A stretch of 10,344 nucleotides of DNA from Kalaharituber pfeilii (GCA_015179045.1 WHUZ01000353.1:1-10344), one strand, 5' to 3'. Counted from the stretch's first letter, positions 1 through 6,456 are shown. Translations and numbers: made by a program. The notes: generated by a model not told the origin, from the sequence alone.

Positions 1-570
1 ACTTGGTCCTCTACTTGGAATTGTCAAAGTTTTTCAGCAAAAGGTTTTGATCTCTAATTATTAATTTTTGAAGGTATCGTATATTTGGTTATGTACAATA
101 GTCATCCTGTCTAGCCGGTCCTTGGCTGCTGGTGAGGCGAAGTGTTGTTGTCTGAGACATGTATTGCTTAGGGTTGAATCCATATAAGCCCTCGAAGGGT
201 GTATAACCATTGACATTTTCAAAGTATTGTATGCGTACTTGCTAGTGGTAGCCAATTGACTCATCGGTTTTTTCTATCATGACAGAAGATATGTAGGTAC
301 TACTTGAGAGTTTATATCGCTCGCTCTGACGATTTGTCGGTTTGCTGATAGTAGGGTGTGACTAGCTGAGGTTTGATGTTAAGCTGCTAGTTAATTTCCA
401 ACATGCGGAGGTGACCTCTATAGATGTATAGGTTGTTTTGGTTGGTATGTATCAGTGGACCTTGGTAATACAGTTTGTAATGACGAGAATCACAATGTAG
501 CTTTTCGACTTTAGTAGTTCTTCAACAAAACCCATAGCTTTAGCTCTAGTGATATTTTGCTAATTGCTGC
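1..570 (-). pseudogene. Ty3/gypsy integrase catalytic core, degraded
   Basis: The DDE integrase joins retroelement cDNA to host DNA. Minus-strand fragments still match the family core: QNITRAKAMGFVEELLKSKS near 569-510, YIPTKTT near 445-425, TDKSSERAI near 345-318, and WLPLAS/KYAYNT near 262-225 in shifted frames. At the first catalytic Asp the relic has Asn (codon 473-475), followed by Cys where Arg is usual (470-472); both changes are G-to-A or C-to-T. The block carrying the second Asp (DRG...F) appears deleted, because the sequence passes from the YIPTKTT segment almost straight to the QTDG...ER-like segment. The third acidic residue, the Glu of SERAI, remains. Several stops and at least two frameshifts are present. 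The C-terminal part continues beyond position 1. Confidence 0.82.
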
Positions 571-824
571 CCCAGCCCGTCGTGCGGCTACCCCACCAAC
601 TACTTGGATATGCTGGGAGTCATATGCTTACACTAAAGTGTTGTAGTGCCTTGTCCACTTGGCTTACCAGGATACAGCACCGCTGCCCTGTCACATTGCT
701 CAAGTGCAGCCATCCCACTCTTCCATAGGCAGTGCACATGGTCCACTTGGCATGCTGGGCTAACACAGCTTTATATTGGCCAGTTTGTGTCCTTAGCATG
801 CTAGATTACTTCTGGACTTATAGC

Positions 825-1160
825 CTATATACGGTCAGTGCTACGCACCTATATGTGGTTGGTACTACATGCCTATATATGGTCAGTATCACGTGCATGT
901 GAGTGGTCGGTGCTGCTTGTATCTATACGGTTAGTGCTACGTGCATGTATGCGGTTTGTGCCATGTACCTGTATACGGTCGGTACCATGTACATGTATGT
1001 AGTTAGTGCTATGTGCCTATATACGGTCAGTGCTATATGCCTATATACAGTCGGTGCCGTATGCCTGTATATAGTCGGTGCCATGTGCTTATGTATGGTC
1101 GGTGCCATGTACGTGTATGCAGTTGGTGCTATATGCCTGTGTATGGTCGGTGCCATATGT
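825..1160. repeat. 24-bp minisatellite, 14 copies
   Basis: Fourteen consecutive units of exactly 24 bp fill this interval with no length change. The core on the plus strand is GGTCGGTGCCATGT followed by a CTRTATAC-like segment. Units differ mostly by transitions. The array lies inside the gypsy relic, between RNase H and the integrase core. Because 24 is a multiple of three, it creates open frames on both strands with an 8-residue periodicity; I treat these as by-products, not genes. Confidence 0.95.
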
Positions 1161-1483
1161 ACCTTTCACTCATATAGGCTGGCCAGGTATATAAGCTATT
1201 TTCTGGCTAGTGAATTATTCCATTGAGGTATAATGAGACAAATGAGGCATCGAACTGGTGACCATTTTATCGCTAGTCAACTGTAACGGATATAATAGAT
1301 CTGGCTCCAGTTGGTATTGGTATTAGGTTTTGCAAGTATGTCAGTCAGCTTTTGCCATTTGGCGACGTATGTTTGCATAGCTTCTTTCTATCTATACTAG
1401 TAAAAGTTTCTTGATATCATTCTTTGGGTGCAATGCACTCCCCAGTGGCCAGCAACTCTGCTGCTAGTTTCATTACTAGATCA

Positions 1484-1575
1484 ATGTGATATAGTGTCAG
1501 CCTTCTTGTCATTACTTTCGTTGTGATAGATATGATATAGTGTTGGTCTTCCTGTTATGACTTTACTTGCAATAG
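1484..1575. repeat. 46-bp tandem duplication in pol relic
   Basis: Copy 1 (1484-1529) and copy 2 (1530-1575) align end to end. Both contain GATATAGTG followed by a CTTC-rich segment and end in an ATAG-containing tail. On the minus strand they encode a KADTISH-like peptide (compare KTNTIS in the other copy), which matches the RNase H/integrase junction of Ty3/gypsy pol. The duplication probably arose after the element was inactive, since 46 is not a multiple of three. Confidence 0.75.
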
Positions 1576-1599
1576 ATAATAGATGATAGTAAAGTCCAG

Positions 1600-1858
1600 T
1601 TTGCACACCTTCGTATACTAGTTTGCCTGCTAGGAGTTAAGTTTCTGCTTGGTAGTAATTCATATAGACATCAACATGTATGCCCTGTGGTCAAGTGTAC
1701 CATTTGAAGCAGTTAATGATTGTGAACAGCTCCTTGTCATGGTCAGTTCCATTCGTATGTAGTGAGGGCTGGTGAGTGAAAGTCGACTAGGTATAGTATT
1801 TTAGTTCTATTCTCCCCATAGTATCAGCAAGGGCTTGGTTAGATGCATCGGTTTCCAT
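1600..1858 (-). pseudogene. Ty3/gypsy RNase H domain, degraded and frameshifted
   Basis: RNase H degrades the RNA strand during reverse transcription. Three family blocks are visible on the minus strand: METDASNQALA (1858-1826, with the first catalytic Asp), VDFHSPALTTYEWN (1787-1746), and DKELFTIINCFK (1738-1703, with the conserved Glu). The first two and the third are in different frames, so at least one frameshift separates them. Further on, V-D-V-Y is followed by Met, Asn, Tyr (codons 1661-1663, 1658-1660, 1655-1657), where the family normally has Thr, Asp, His. Each of those replacements is one C-to-T or G-to-A step and destroys a catalytic Asp. KLDFTII near 1610-1590 marks the end of the domain. 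Confidence 0.85.
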
Positions 1859-2009
1859 GATCGTCTTCAGGGTTCTATCCCATGATTGTCTTCAGGGTTC
1901 TATTCCATAGGCGGAGTACTGATATATTGGTTTCCATAATCGGCTTCAGGGTTCCATCCCATGATTGCCTTCTAGGTTTTATCCCATGATCACCTTCAGG
2001 GTTTTATCC
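1856..2009. repeat. 25-bp tandem repeat (5 units in two blocks)
   Basis: The unit contains CTTCAGGGTT and begins CATGAT. Copies are at 1856-1880, 1881-1905, 1935-1959, 1960-1984 and 1985-2009. A 29-bp insert at 1906-1934 contains GCGGAGTACTG, which recurs just right of the array at about 2016. The array expands the segment between the RT connection and the first RNase H Asp of the gypsy relic. A 25-bp period rotates through all frames, so it would destroy a reading frame rather than extend one. Confidence 0.9.
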
Positions 2010-2697
2010 CCATGAGCGGAGTACTGGGGTGATTAGGAATGCTTGTTTGAGTTCATCGAATGACTGCCGGTATGGGTCGCCTTGTAAAAATAGTACATTG
2101 CCCATAAGAGAGATAAGTAGTTTTGCTCTAGCACTGTAGTTCTTGACAAAACAATGTAGTAGTTGGCCAGTCGGCAATAGTATTAAGCTTGTGGCCATTA
2201 ATGGTATGGCCAAGAAGGACTATCTCCTGTTCGGCTAGTCTGTGATCAAGTGGTAGTTGTAGGACCTATTTGCTGGTCATACTACTTCAATGGTATCCTT
2301 CCAGGATTTCATCCATCACTTCCTAAAAACTCGCCGGTACGTTGACGAGTCTAAAAGGTATAATGGTATATTCAAAGAGGCCTTTCCTTGTCATGAAGGC
2401 CATTTTCGATTTGTCGCCGGATATTGCGAGTCTTTTCTGGAGGGTCTGGTATGAGTGGGAGGGGTACCGGTTCGGTACCATGATCTTATTGAGTCTCCTC
2501 TGCATGGCTTCATCTTCCCATGCCATTGGGTACTTCAGCATTAGGGTCATTGAGTGGGATCTCATAATTCCAGGATTGGTGGGGTAGTAGTTTGGCTGCT
2601 TGCTTCTCAAAAAATACTTAAGTATAACGTTTGTAACGTTCACATTAATCATTAGTAGTATATCGCCTTCTTCCAGTGTTTCTTTTCCTAAATCCAA
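2010..2697 (-). pseudogene. Ty3/gypsy reverse transcriptase, internally deleted
   Basis: A 124-codon minus-strand open frame (2697-2323) holds the start of the RT fingers/palm: RRLNKIMVPNRYP near 2510-2470, then GDKSKMAFMTRKGLFEY and IIPFRLVNVPASF ending at 2323, which matches the motif B region. Beyond it, in other frames, come LAEQEIVLLGHTINGH (2238-2191), KLNTIADWP (to about 2163) and FDELKQAF (2060-2037), the RT thumb and connection. Two catalytic blocks are missing: the motif A segment with its Asp, between RYP and GDKSKMAF, and the YxDD motif C block expected around 2300-2240. The family core is normally some 170-200 residues of continuous domain, so this copy is inactive. The region upstream of RRLNKI in the same frame shows only weak similarity. 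Confidence 0.85.
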
Positions 2698-2806
2698 AAC
2701 AGAAACAGGTGGAAGAAACAGAAACAGGTGGAAGGAATAGAAACAGGTAGAAGAAATAGAAACAGATAGAAGGAATCAAAACAGATGGAAGAAATAGGAA
2801 ACAGAG
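2698..2806. repeat. 19-bp purine-rich minisatellite, 5-6 copies
   Basis: Units of 19-20 bp with the core AGAAACAGGTGGAAG begin at 2698, 2717, 2737, 2756, 2775 and 2794. The plus strand is nearly pure purine. The array starts right where the recognisable pol sequence ends and decays to the right. Confidence 0.88.
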
Positions 2807-2861
2807 ACCGAGAGTAAAACAATTTCATCATAAGGAACAACAAAATTAAGGGAATCATAAA

Positions 2862-3149
2862 TCAAATGCCGGTTTTCACTATTAATAGAGAAGCTTTTCC
2901 TTCCCAATCAAAAAATTCCCTATTAGCAATACTCAGACATTCCGCATTAAAATTGAAAGCAGTACTAGAGATTACATTACCTGATTTATTCCAAACGCTG
3001 GAAAACACAAATACAGTATCCAAAACCTTAACTCCTTCTAGGGAGTACCTGTCTCCCTGCCGTACATTTACAGGTCCAGCTCGATCCTTCCAATGGTGCT
3101 TTAGGTGTCCCTTATTTTTTCCTAAATTGCTATAGGCTGACTTCCTCAT
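2862..3149. other. Unassigned segment open on both strands
   Basis: The plus strand has an 89-codon open frame (2866-3135) and the minus strand a 95-codon open frame (3149-2862), almost exactly antiparallel. The minus-strand product starts MRKSAYSNLGKNKGHLKHH and contains VKVLDTVFVFSSVWNKSG; the plus-strand product contains LEITLPDLFQTLENT. I recognise neither. The stretch looks more AT-rich than its surroundings and lacks the stop-codon damage seen in the flanking relics. It could be a younger insertion, a captured host fragment, or part of gag that escaped damage by chance. The minus strand is a little longer and matches the orientation of the relic, but I cannot choose between the two. Confidence 0.3.
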
Positions 3150-3284
3150 TCTTGTTGAGCTTGGTGATGCAGATGGTAGATCTCTTGGTAGTGGTCGTTC
3201 TACTGGTCAATGTTTGTGCTTATTGGCGGAGAGCTTGGAGGAGTAGGTGGCAATGGATACACCTTTCTACTTCCAGTTTATTCT

Positions 3285-4070
3285 GCTTTTCCGGACAATG
3301 ATTTCGGCTGCTTTACCTTGGGCAGAGGTGAGCAGGACCTTGAGCAGGACTGGCAGTGGCGGGACTCTGAGGGGCTGCGTGAGGGTCTCTGACAGTGAGA
3401 GGCTTATACGTGGAGCGTATAAGGTTAGTTGTATGAGTGTAGGGAGATGAGTGCCCTGTGGTATGCCTGGGGGTAGGAATTGCCTTAGGATAATGTGCTC
3501 ACTTGGTGGTCCTTCGATTCTGCTTGGGTCTGTAACCCGACAGAGTTAGTCATCTCTTGACAGCGTCAGTGAGATAGGAGTGAATATCCTTTGCCTGATG
3601 AGTGTTCTGAATCCTTTGGGATTGCTCAGCTTTCTAGGGAATGACTTCAACTACTTTATCTTGCCTGGAGATGAGCGGGACCTTGAGGGGGACTGGCAAC
3701 GACAGTAGCGATGGGACTTGTGAGTGGTAAGGGGACTCCAGGTAGTGATGGGACTCCGAGTAGCGACAGGACTTCTGAGTGGCAGTGGAACTCCAAGCAG
3801 TAATGGGACTTCCAAGCAGCAGCAGGACTCTGAACGGCCATGTGGGGTCTCCGAGCAGCTGCGAGAGAGTTTCGAACAGCAGAAAGCTTACACATAGGGC
3901 ATGCGAGGTTGTTGTATAAATATGGGGAGGCATGCTACTATCCTGTTAGCCTTTTCAGCTTGGATAGAGGTGAGCAGGGCGTTCAGTGGAACTAGCAACG
4001 GTGGTGGTGGGACTCCCAATGACTGCATGAGGGTTTTTGCAAATTCCTTAGACATTGTGATATCTGTCAT
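3285..4070 (-). pseudogene. Possible gag-side relic with three diverged protein modules
   Basis: Three minus-strand segments share one protein pattern. Module C (about 4037-3935) reads TLMQSLGVPPPPLL then LLTSIQAEKANRI. Module A (about 3392-3290) reads TLTQPLRVPPLPVLL then LLTSAQGKAAEII. Module B begins TLSQLLGDP near 3872 and ends with LPVPLKVPLISRQDKVVEV near 3640, with a low-complexity insertion between. The DNA just upstream of modules A and B is also related (LPIFIQQPRMPYV before B, a shifted match before A). Module C starts at an ATG (4070-4068) 15 codons upstream. Its position, on the 5' side of the minus-strand pol relic, would suit gag, but I see no CCHC zinc knuckle or capsid motif. 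Stops interrupt it repeatedly. From 3450 to 3634 I see nothing assignable. Confidence 0.4.
3706..3860. repeat. Degenerate 18-21-bp repeat inside module B
   Basis: About eight imperfect units of the form AGTAGCGATGGGACTCC follow one another, with variants such as AGTGGCAGTGGAACTCC and AGCAGCAGGACTCTG. Unit length drifts between roughly 16 and 21 bp. The array separates the two ends of module B, so it appears to have grown inside it. Confidence 0.7.
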
Positions 4071-4074
4071 CAGT

Positions 4075-4363
4075 GAGGAGGAGCATGCTAGGAGCGGTTG
4101 GAGTACTGTGACAGGCGGGAGAGCGACGGTGGGGATTCTATTGGTAATGAGAGAAAGAAAAGAAAAGAATAGTTAACAAGTAGTGTAATGTTAGCGTAGG
4201 CATCGCTGGGCTCGCAAGAGTAGCATTGAGGTAACTTTGAGTTTACGAAGGCAGCGAAGTAGATAGTAAAAGGTTATGCAAGAGCATTAAGTGATAGTTC
4301 AACTTAGAATACCGCTAGTGTCTTAATTTCTTCTAGCTATCTATTCAGCCTGTTTATATAGAC
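4075..4363 (-). other. Candidate 5' LTR remainder of the left gypsy relic
   Basis: Low-confidence interpretation. On the minus strand this stretch starts at the insertion point with TCTATATAAACAGG (TATA-like, 4360-4353), contains a pyrimidine tract (4173-4148), and ends with TAGCATGCTCCTCCTCACTG directly before ATGACAGATATCACA (4070 onward). The end of the intact LTR at 5284 is similar: AGCATGCCACCCCGTGACA, CT, then ATGACAGACTTACA. The distal part would be 9558-9545 (TGTTGACGGCC on the minus strand), moved away by the later insertion. I could not find a clear matching LTR terminus, so the boundaries are guesses. Confidence 0.3.
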
Positions 4364-4368
4364 TTCCT
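4364..4368. repeat. Target-site duplication TTCCT, left
   Basis: The five bases TTCCT directly precede the left LTR and recur directly after the right LTR at 9540-9544. A 5-bp duplication is the usual signature of Ty3/gypsy-type integration. Confidence 0.95.
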
Positions 4369-4402
4369 TGTCACGGCCTGCTCCCTATAATCTTCGTATA
4401 CT

Positions 4403-4481
4403 AAGCCAAGACCGCTGGCAAGCCACGACTGCCGGCAAGCTACGACCGCCAGCAAGCCATGACTACCAGCAAGCTATGACT
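4403..4481. repeat. 17-bp array 1 in 5' LTR
   Basis: About 4.6 copies of a 17-bp unit like AAGCCACGACTGCCGGC, starting at 4403, 4420, 4437, 4454 and 4471. The matching array in the 3' LTR has one unit more. Confidence 0.92.
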
Positions 4482-4495
4482 ATGTCCCATCTCCC

Positions 4496-4868
4496 AGTAT
4501 AGCCTGCCTGCTAGTATGGCCTGCCTGCCAGTATGGCCTGCCTGCCAGTATGGTCCACCTGCCAGTATAGCCCGCCTGCTAGTATAATTCACCTACTAGT
4601 ATAGCCCACCTGCTAGTATAGCCTGCTTACCAGTACGACCTGTCTGCTAGTATAGTCCACTTGCTAGTATAGCCCGCTGGCTAGTATAGCCCGCCGGCTA
4701 GTATAGCCCGCCAGCTAGTATAGCCCGCCAGCTAGTATAGCCCGCCTGCTAGTATAGCCTATCTGCCAGTACAGCCCACCTGCTAGTATAGTCCGCTCGC
4801 CAGTACAGCCTGCCTGCTAGTATCACCGCCTACCAGTATCGCCCACCTGCCAGTATCACCCGCCTGCC
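4496..4868. repeat. 17-bp array 2 in 5' LTR, 22 copies
   Basis: Twenty-two units of 17 bp like AGTATAGCCCGCCTGCT run without interruption; the third unit from the right end is 16 bp. The total of 373 bp equals 21 x 17 + 16. The array lies upstream of the TATA element, in the position of U3, where promoter and enhancer functions sit in LTR elements. No spacers separate the units. Confidence 0.96.
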
Positions 4869-4962
4869 ATGAAAACTCTGCCTTTGCTACTCTGTTCTTA
4901 CTGCTGCCCTCGTCGCTGCTTCTACCTTTGTATTATGCTTCTTAGGTAATAAACCTATCATG

Positions 4963-4970
4963 TATATATA
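4963..4970 (+). promoter_or_regulatory. Candidate LTR TATA element
   Basis: TATATATA is followed by GGCTCTATCTTGCCC, a stretch identical in both LTRs, and lies well inside the LTR as expected for the U3/R boundary. An AATAAA (4949-4954) sits just upstream. The assignment rests on position and sequence only. Confidence 0.5.
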
Positions 4971-5011
4971 GGCTCTATCTTGCCCTCATGTAAATAGTTC
5001 TTTCTCTCCTT

Positions 5012-5020
5012 GTCTGTCAT
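5012..5020 (+). other. Possible self-priming partner of the PBS
   Basis: GTCTGTCAT here is the exact reverse complement of ATGACAGAC at 5287-5295. It lies 49 bp downstream of the TATA element, plausibly near the 5' end of the transcript. The 3' LTR has GTTTGTCAT, one transition away. Confidence 0.3.
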
Positions 5021-5286
5021 CTTATCTTCTTAATAGACCCATATAGTTCCTTGCAGTCTATATGTTCTTGTTATTCTCGTCAATCCCTAGATCCAATTCA
5101 GTACTTAGTCTTCTCTACCTTTTTACCATAGCTTACTATCACTGTTGAATTGGAACTACTGAACTACTCCTATCAAGCCTCTCCTGTCAAGTTTGTCAGG
5201 CCTCTGCCATTCAGCGCTTGCAAAACTACTGTTACCCTGAACCGGTCATATCCCTTAGCAGCACCAGCATGCCACCCCGTGACACT

Positions 5287-5295
5287 ATGACAGAC
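5287..5295 (+). other. Candidate primer-binding site (self-priming type)
   Basis: ATGACAGAC begins two bases after the LTR end and is complementary over nine bases to the LTR at 5012-5020. No tRNA-type PBS starting TGG is adjacent; the first TGG is about 30 bp away. Some fungal chromoviruses of the Tf1/sushi group prime reverse transcription with the 5' end of their own RNA, and this arrangement would fit that. Nine bases is short and could be chance. Confidence 0.35.
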
Positions 5296-5349
5296 TTACA
5301 ATTGCTAACCGGTATGGCCAATCCTCCAGTTCATGAACTCACCTCCTAG
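5287..5349 (+). pseudogene. Possible gag start remnant, 20 codons
   Basis: An ATG two bases after the LTR opens a frame reading MTDLQLLTGMANPPVHELTS and then TAG (5347-5349). Gag usually starts shortly after the 5' LTR in gypsy elements. The left relic shows a similar start (MTDITMSKEF at 4070) just after its presumed LTR. No further gag sequence follows. It could equally be a chance open frame overlapping the primer site. Confidence 0.3.
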
Positions 5350-5479
5350 TCCTTGTTCTATGGCACTAGTTCTTATTCACTCTTTATTCCAAGCTCTTGA
5401 TTCTACAGCCTTCATTCATAGCCTCTGCCTGCAGTTTGGAACTGTAAGCTTCTTTCCAGCTACTTGCAGCTCTAAAACT

Positions 5480-6190
5480 CTCAAATTCCGGCTAGCCTGA
5501 ATTCCCGAACTTCTTGAATACTCTGAACTCTCAATATTCCAGCCTCTCTAGGTTTATGAACCTTCTCAACCTTCTGAACTCTCTGAACTCTTAATTTCTG
5601 GCCTGCCCAGATTCCTAAACTCTCTGAACTTTCCAATTCCTGCCTGCTTGGATTTCTCAATCTTCTGAACGTCCTGAACCTTTGAACTCTTGAGCTCCGG
5701 AGGACCTGGACTCCTGAGTCTTCTGAACATCCTGAACTCTTGAACTCTTGAGCTCCGGAGGATCCGGACTCCTGAATCTTCTGAACCTTCTGAACCTCCT
5801 GAACCTTCTAAACTCTCTGAACTCCTAATTTCCAGCCTGCTTGAATTTCTGAACTCTTGAACTCTTGAGCTCTGGAGGCCTCGGACTCCTGAGTCTTCTG
5901 AACTCTTCTGAACTCTTGAACTCTAGGTCTTCTGGCCTCCTGAGTTTTCTGAACCTCCTGAACCTCCTGCACTCTCCGAACTCTTAATTTCCAGCCCACC
6001 TAGATCCCTAAACCCTCGAACTCTTGAGCTTCGGAGGACTCGGACTCCTGAGTCTTCTGAATGTCCTGAACCCCCTAAACTCTTGAACTCTAGGCCTTCC
6101 GGCCTCTTGAGTCTTCTGAACTTTCTAAACTCCCTCAGAACTCTTGAACTTTGGGCCTTCTGGCCTTTTGAGTCTTTTGAACTTCTAAAC
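5480..6190. repeat. CTGAACTCT-type repeat with ~159-bp higher-order unit
   Basis: Short motifs (CTTCTGAACT, TCTTGAACTCTTGAGCTC, GGACTCCTGAGTCTTCTGAA) recur throughout. Larger blocks repeat in the same order: TAATTTCCAGCC begins at 5826 and 5985, each followed by the GAGCTYYGGAGG...GGACTCCTGAG block, giving a unit of about 159 bp. A related block starts near 5640, and weaker copies lie between 5480 and 5600. Open frames on both strands here (for example 6204-5923 minus) follow from the repeat and have no domain. The flank 5350-5480 is non-repetitive pyrimidine-rich sequence with no gene I can see. Confidence 0.85.
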
Positions 6191-6235
6191 TTTTGTTCTT
6201 CCACTTCTTATCATTACTCTGAATACCTTATTCTG

Positions 6236-6456
6236 CCGTCCTGTCCAGCTATCTCGTCGTCCTGTCCAGCTATCTCGCCATCCTATCCAGCTGTCCTGTC
6301 GTTCTTCCAGCCGTCCTGCCGTCTTGCCGTCTTGTCCAGCTTTCCTGCCATCATGTCCAGCTGTCCTGCCATCCTGTCCAGTTGTTCTGCCATCCTGTCC
6401 TACTGCATCGTCCAGCCGTCCCGCTATCCCGTCCAGCTGTTCTATCATCCTGTTCC
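6236..6456. repeat. CCTGTCCAGCT-type degenerate repeat
   Basis: Units of about 18-22 bp built on GTCCTGTCCAGCTATCTC recur with drift (CCTGCCATCATGTCCAGCTG, CCTGCCATCCTGTCCAGTTG). The open frame across 6083-6640 on the plus strand is a repeat of Ser/Pro/Cys-rich peptides without a domain and is not called a gene. Confidence 0.8.

Larger units (their letters stand above)
1..2697 (-). mobile_element. Ty3/gypsy retrotransposon relic (pol portion), left copy
   Basis: Reading leftward on the minus strand, fragments of a Ty3/gypsy polyprotein appear in the canonical order: reverse transcriptase (about 2697-2010), RNase H (about 1858-1600), then the integrase core (570-1), which runs off the left edge. 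RNase H before integrase, and integrase after RT, is the Ty3/gypsy order rather than Ty1/copia. The reading frame is broken by stops, frameshifts and deletions, and by three tandem expansions at 825-1160, 1484-1575 and 1856-2009. No intact protein can be made. The gag side may lie at 2698-4075, but that extension is uncertain. The stretch 570-825 shows no assignable domain, only a repeated GTCCACTTGGC motif at 653 and 741. The integrase zinc-binding N-terminus should fall between about 1160 and 1600, but I could not identify its His and Cys ligands. Confidence 0.87.
4369..5284 (+). repeat. 5' LTR (916 bp)
   Basis: The LTR starts TGTCACGGCC and ends CCCGTGACA, giving TG...CA ends with a 6-bp inverted match (TGTCAC/GTGACA). 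In order it holds a 5-copy 17-bp array (4403-4481), a 22-copy 17-bp array (4496-4868), an array-free stretch with TATATATA (4963-4970), and an R/U5-like end. It aligns along its whole length with 8675-9539. Confidence 0.95.

Noticed and set aside
903..1226. 107-codon plus-strand open frame and 77-codon minus-strand frame with 8-residue periodic Cys/Tyr-rich peptides
   Set aside because: Both are produced by the 24-bp array, whose period is a multiple of three. There is no domain, and the frame ends soon after the array.
3520..3570. Possible tRNA-like stem around GTCTGTAACCCGACAGAG
   Set aside because: I could not fold a cloverleaf, and there is no B-box-like GGTTCGA motif.
4148..4173. Purine run GAGAGAAAGAAAAGAAAAGA as a polypurine tract for a plus-strand element
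   Set aside because: No LTR-like TG start follows it, and on the strand of the surrounding relic it is pyrimidine, which is the wrong sense.
4496..4868. CRISPR-like regular array
   Set aside because: Units are directly adjacent with no spacers, and the setting is an LTR in a eukaryotic-type retroelement.
4869..4949. 26-codon Cys/Leu-rich frame MKTLPLLLCSYCC..., preserved in both LTRs
   Set aside because: Both LTRs come from one sequence, so the shared frame is not independent evidence. It lies upstream of the TATA element and would not be in the main transcript.
5310..5325. tRNA-type primer site at TATGGCCAATCC
   Set aside because: It is about 30 bp from the LTR end, too far for a usual site, and I could not match it to a specific tRNA 3' end.
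5808..6448. Minus-strand Arg/Ser/Gln-rich open frames of 63-93 codons
   Set aside because: They are antisense readings of the CTGAACT and CCTGTCC repeats; low complexity only.
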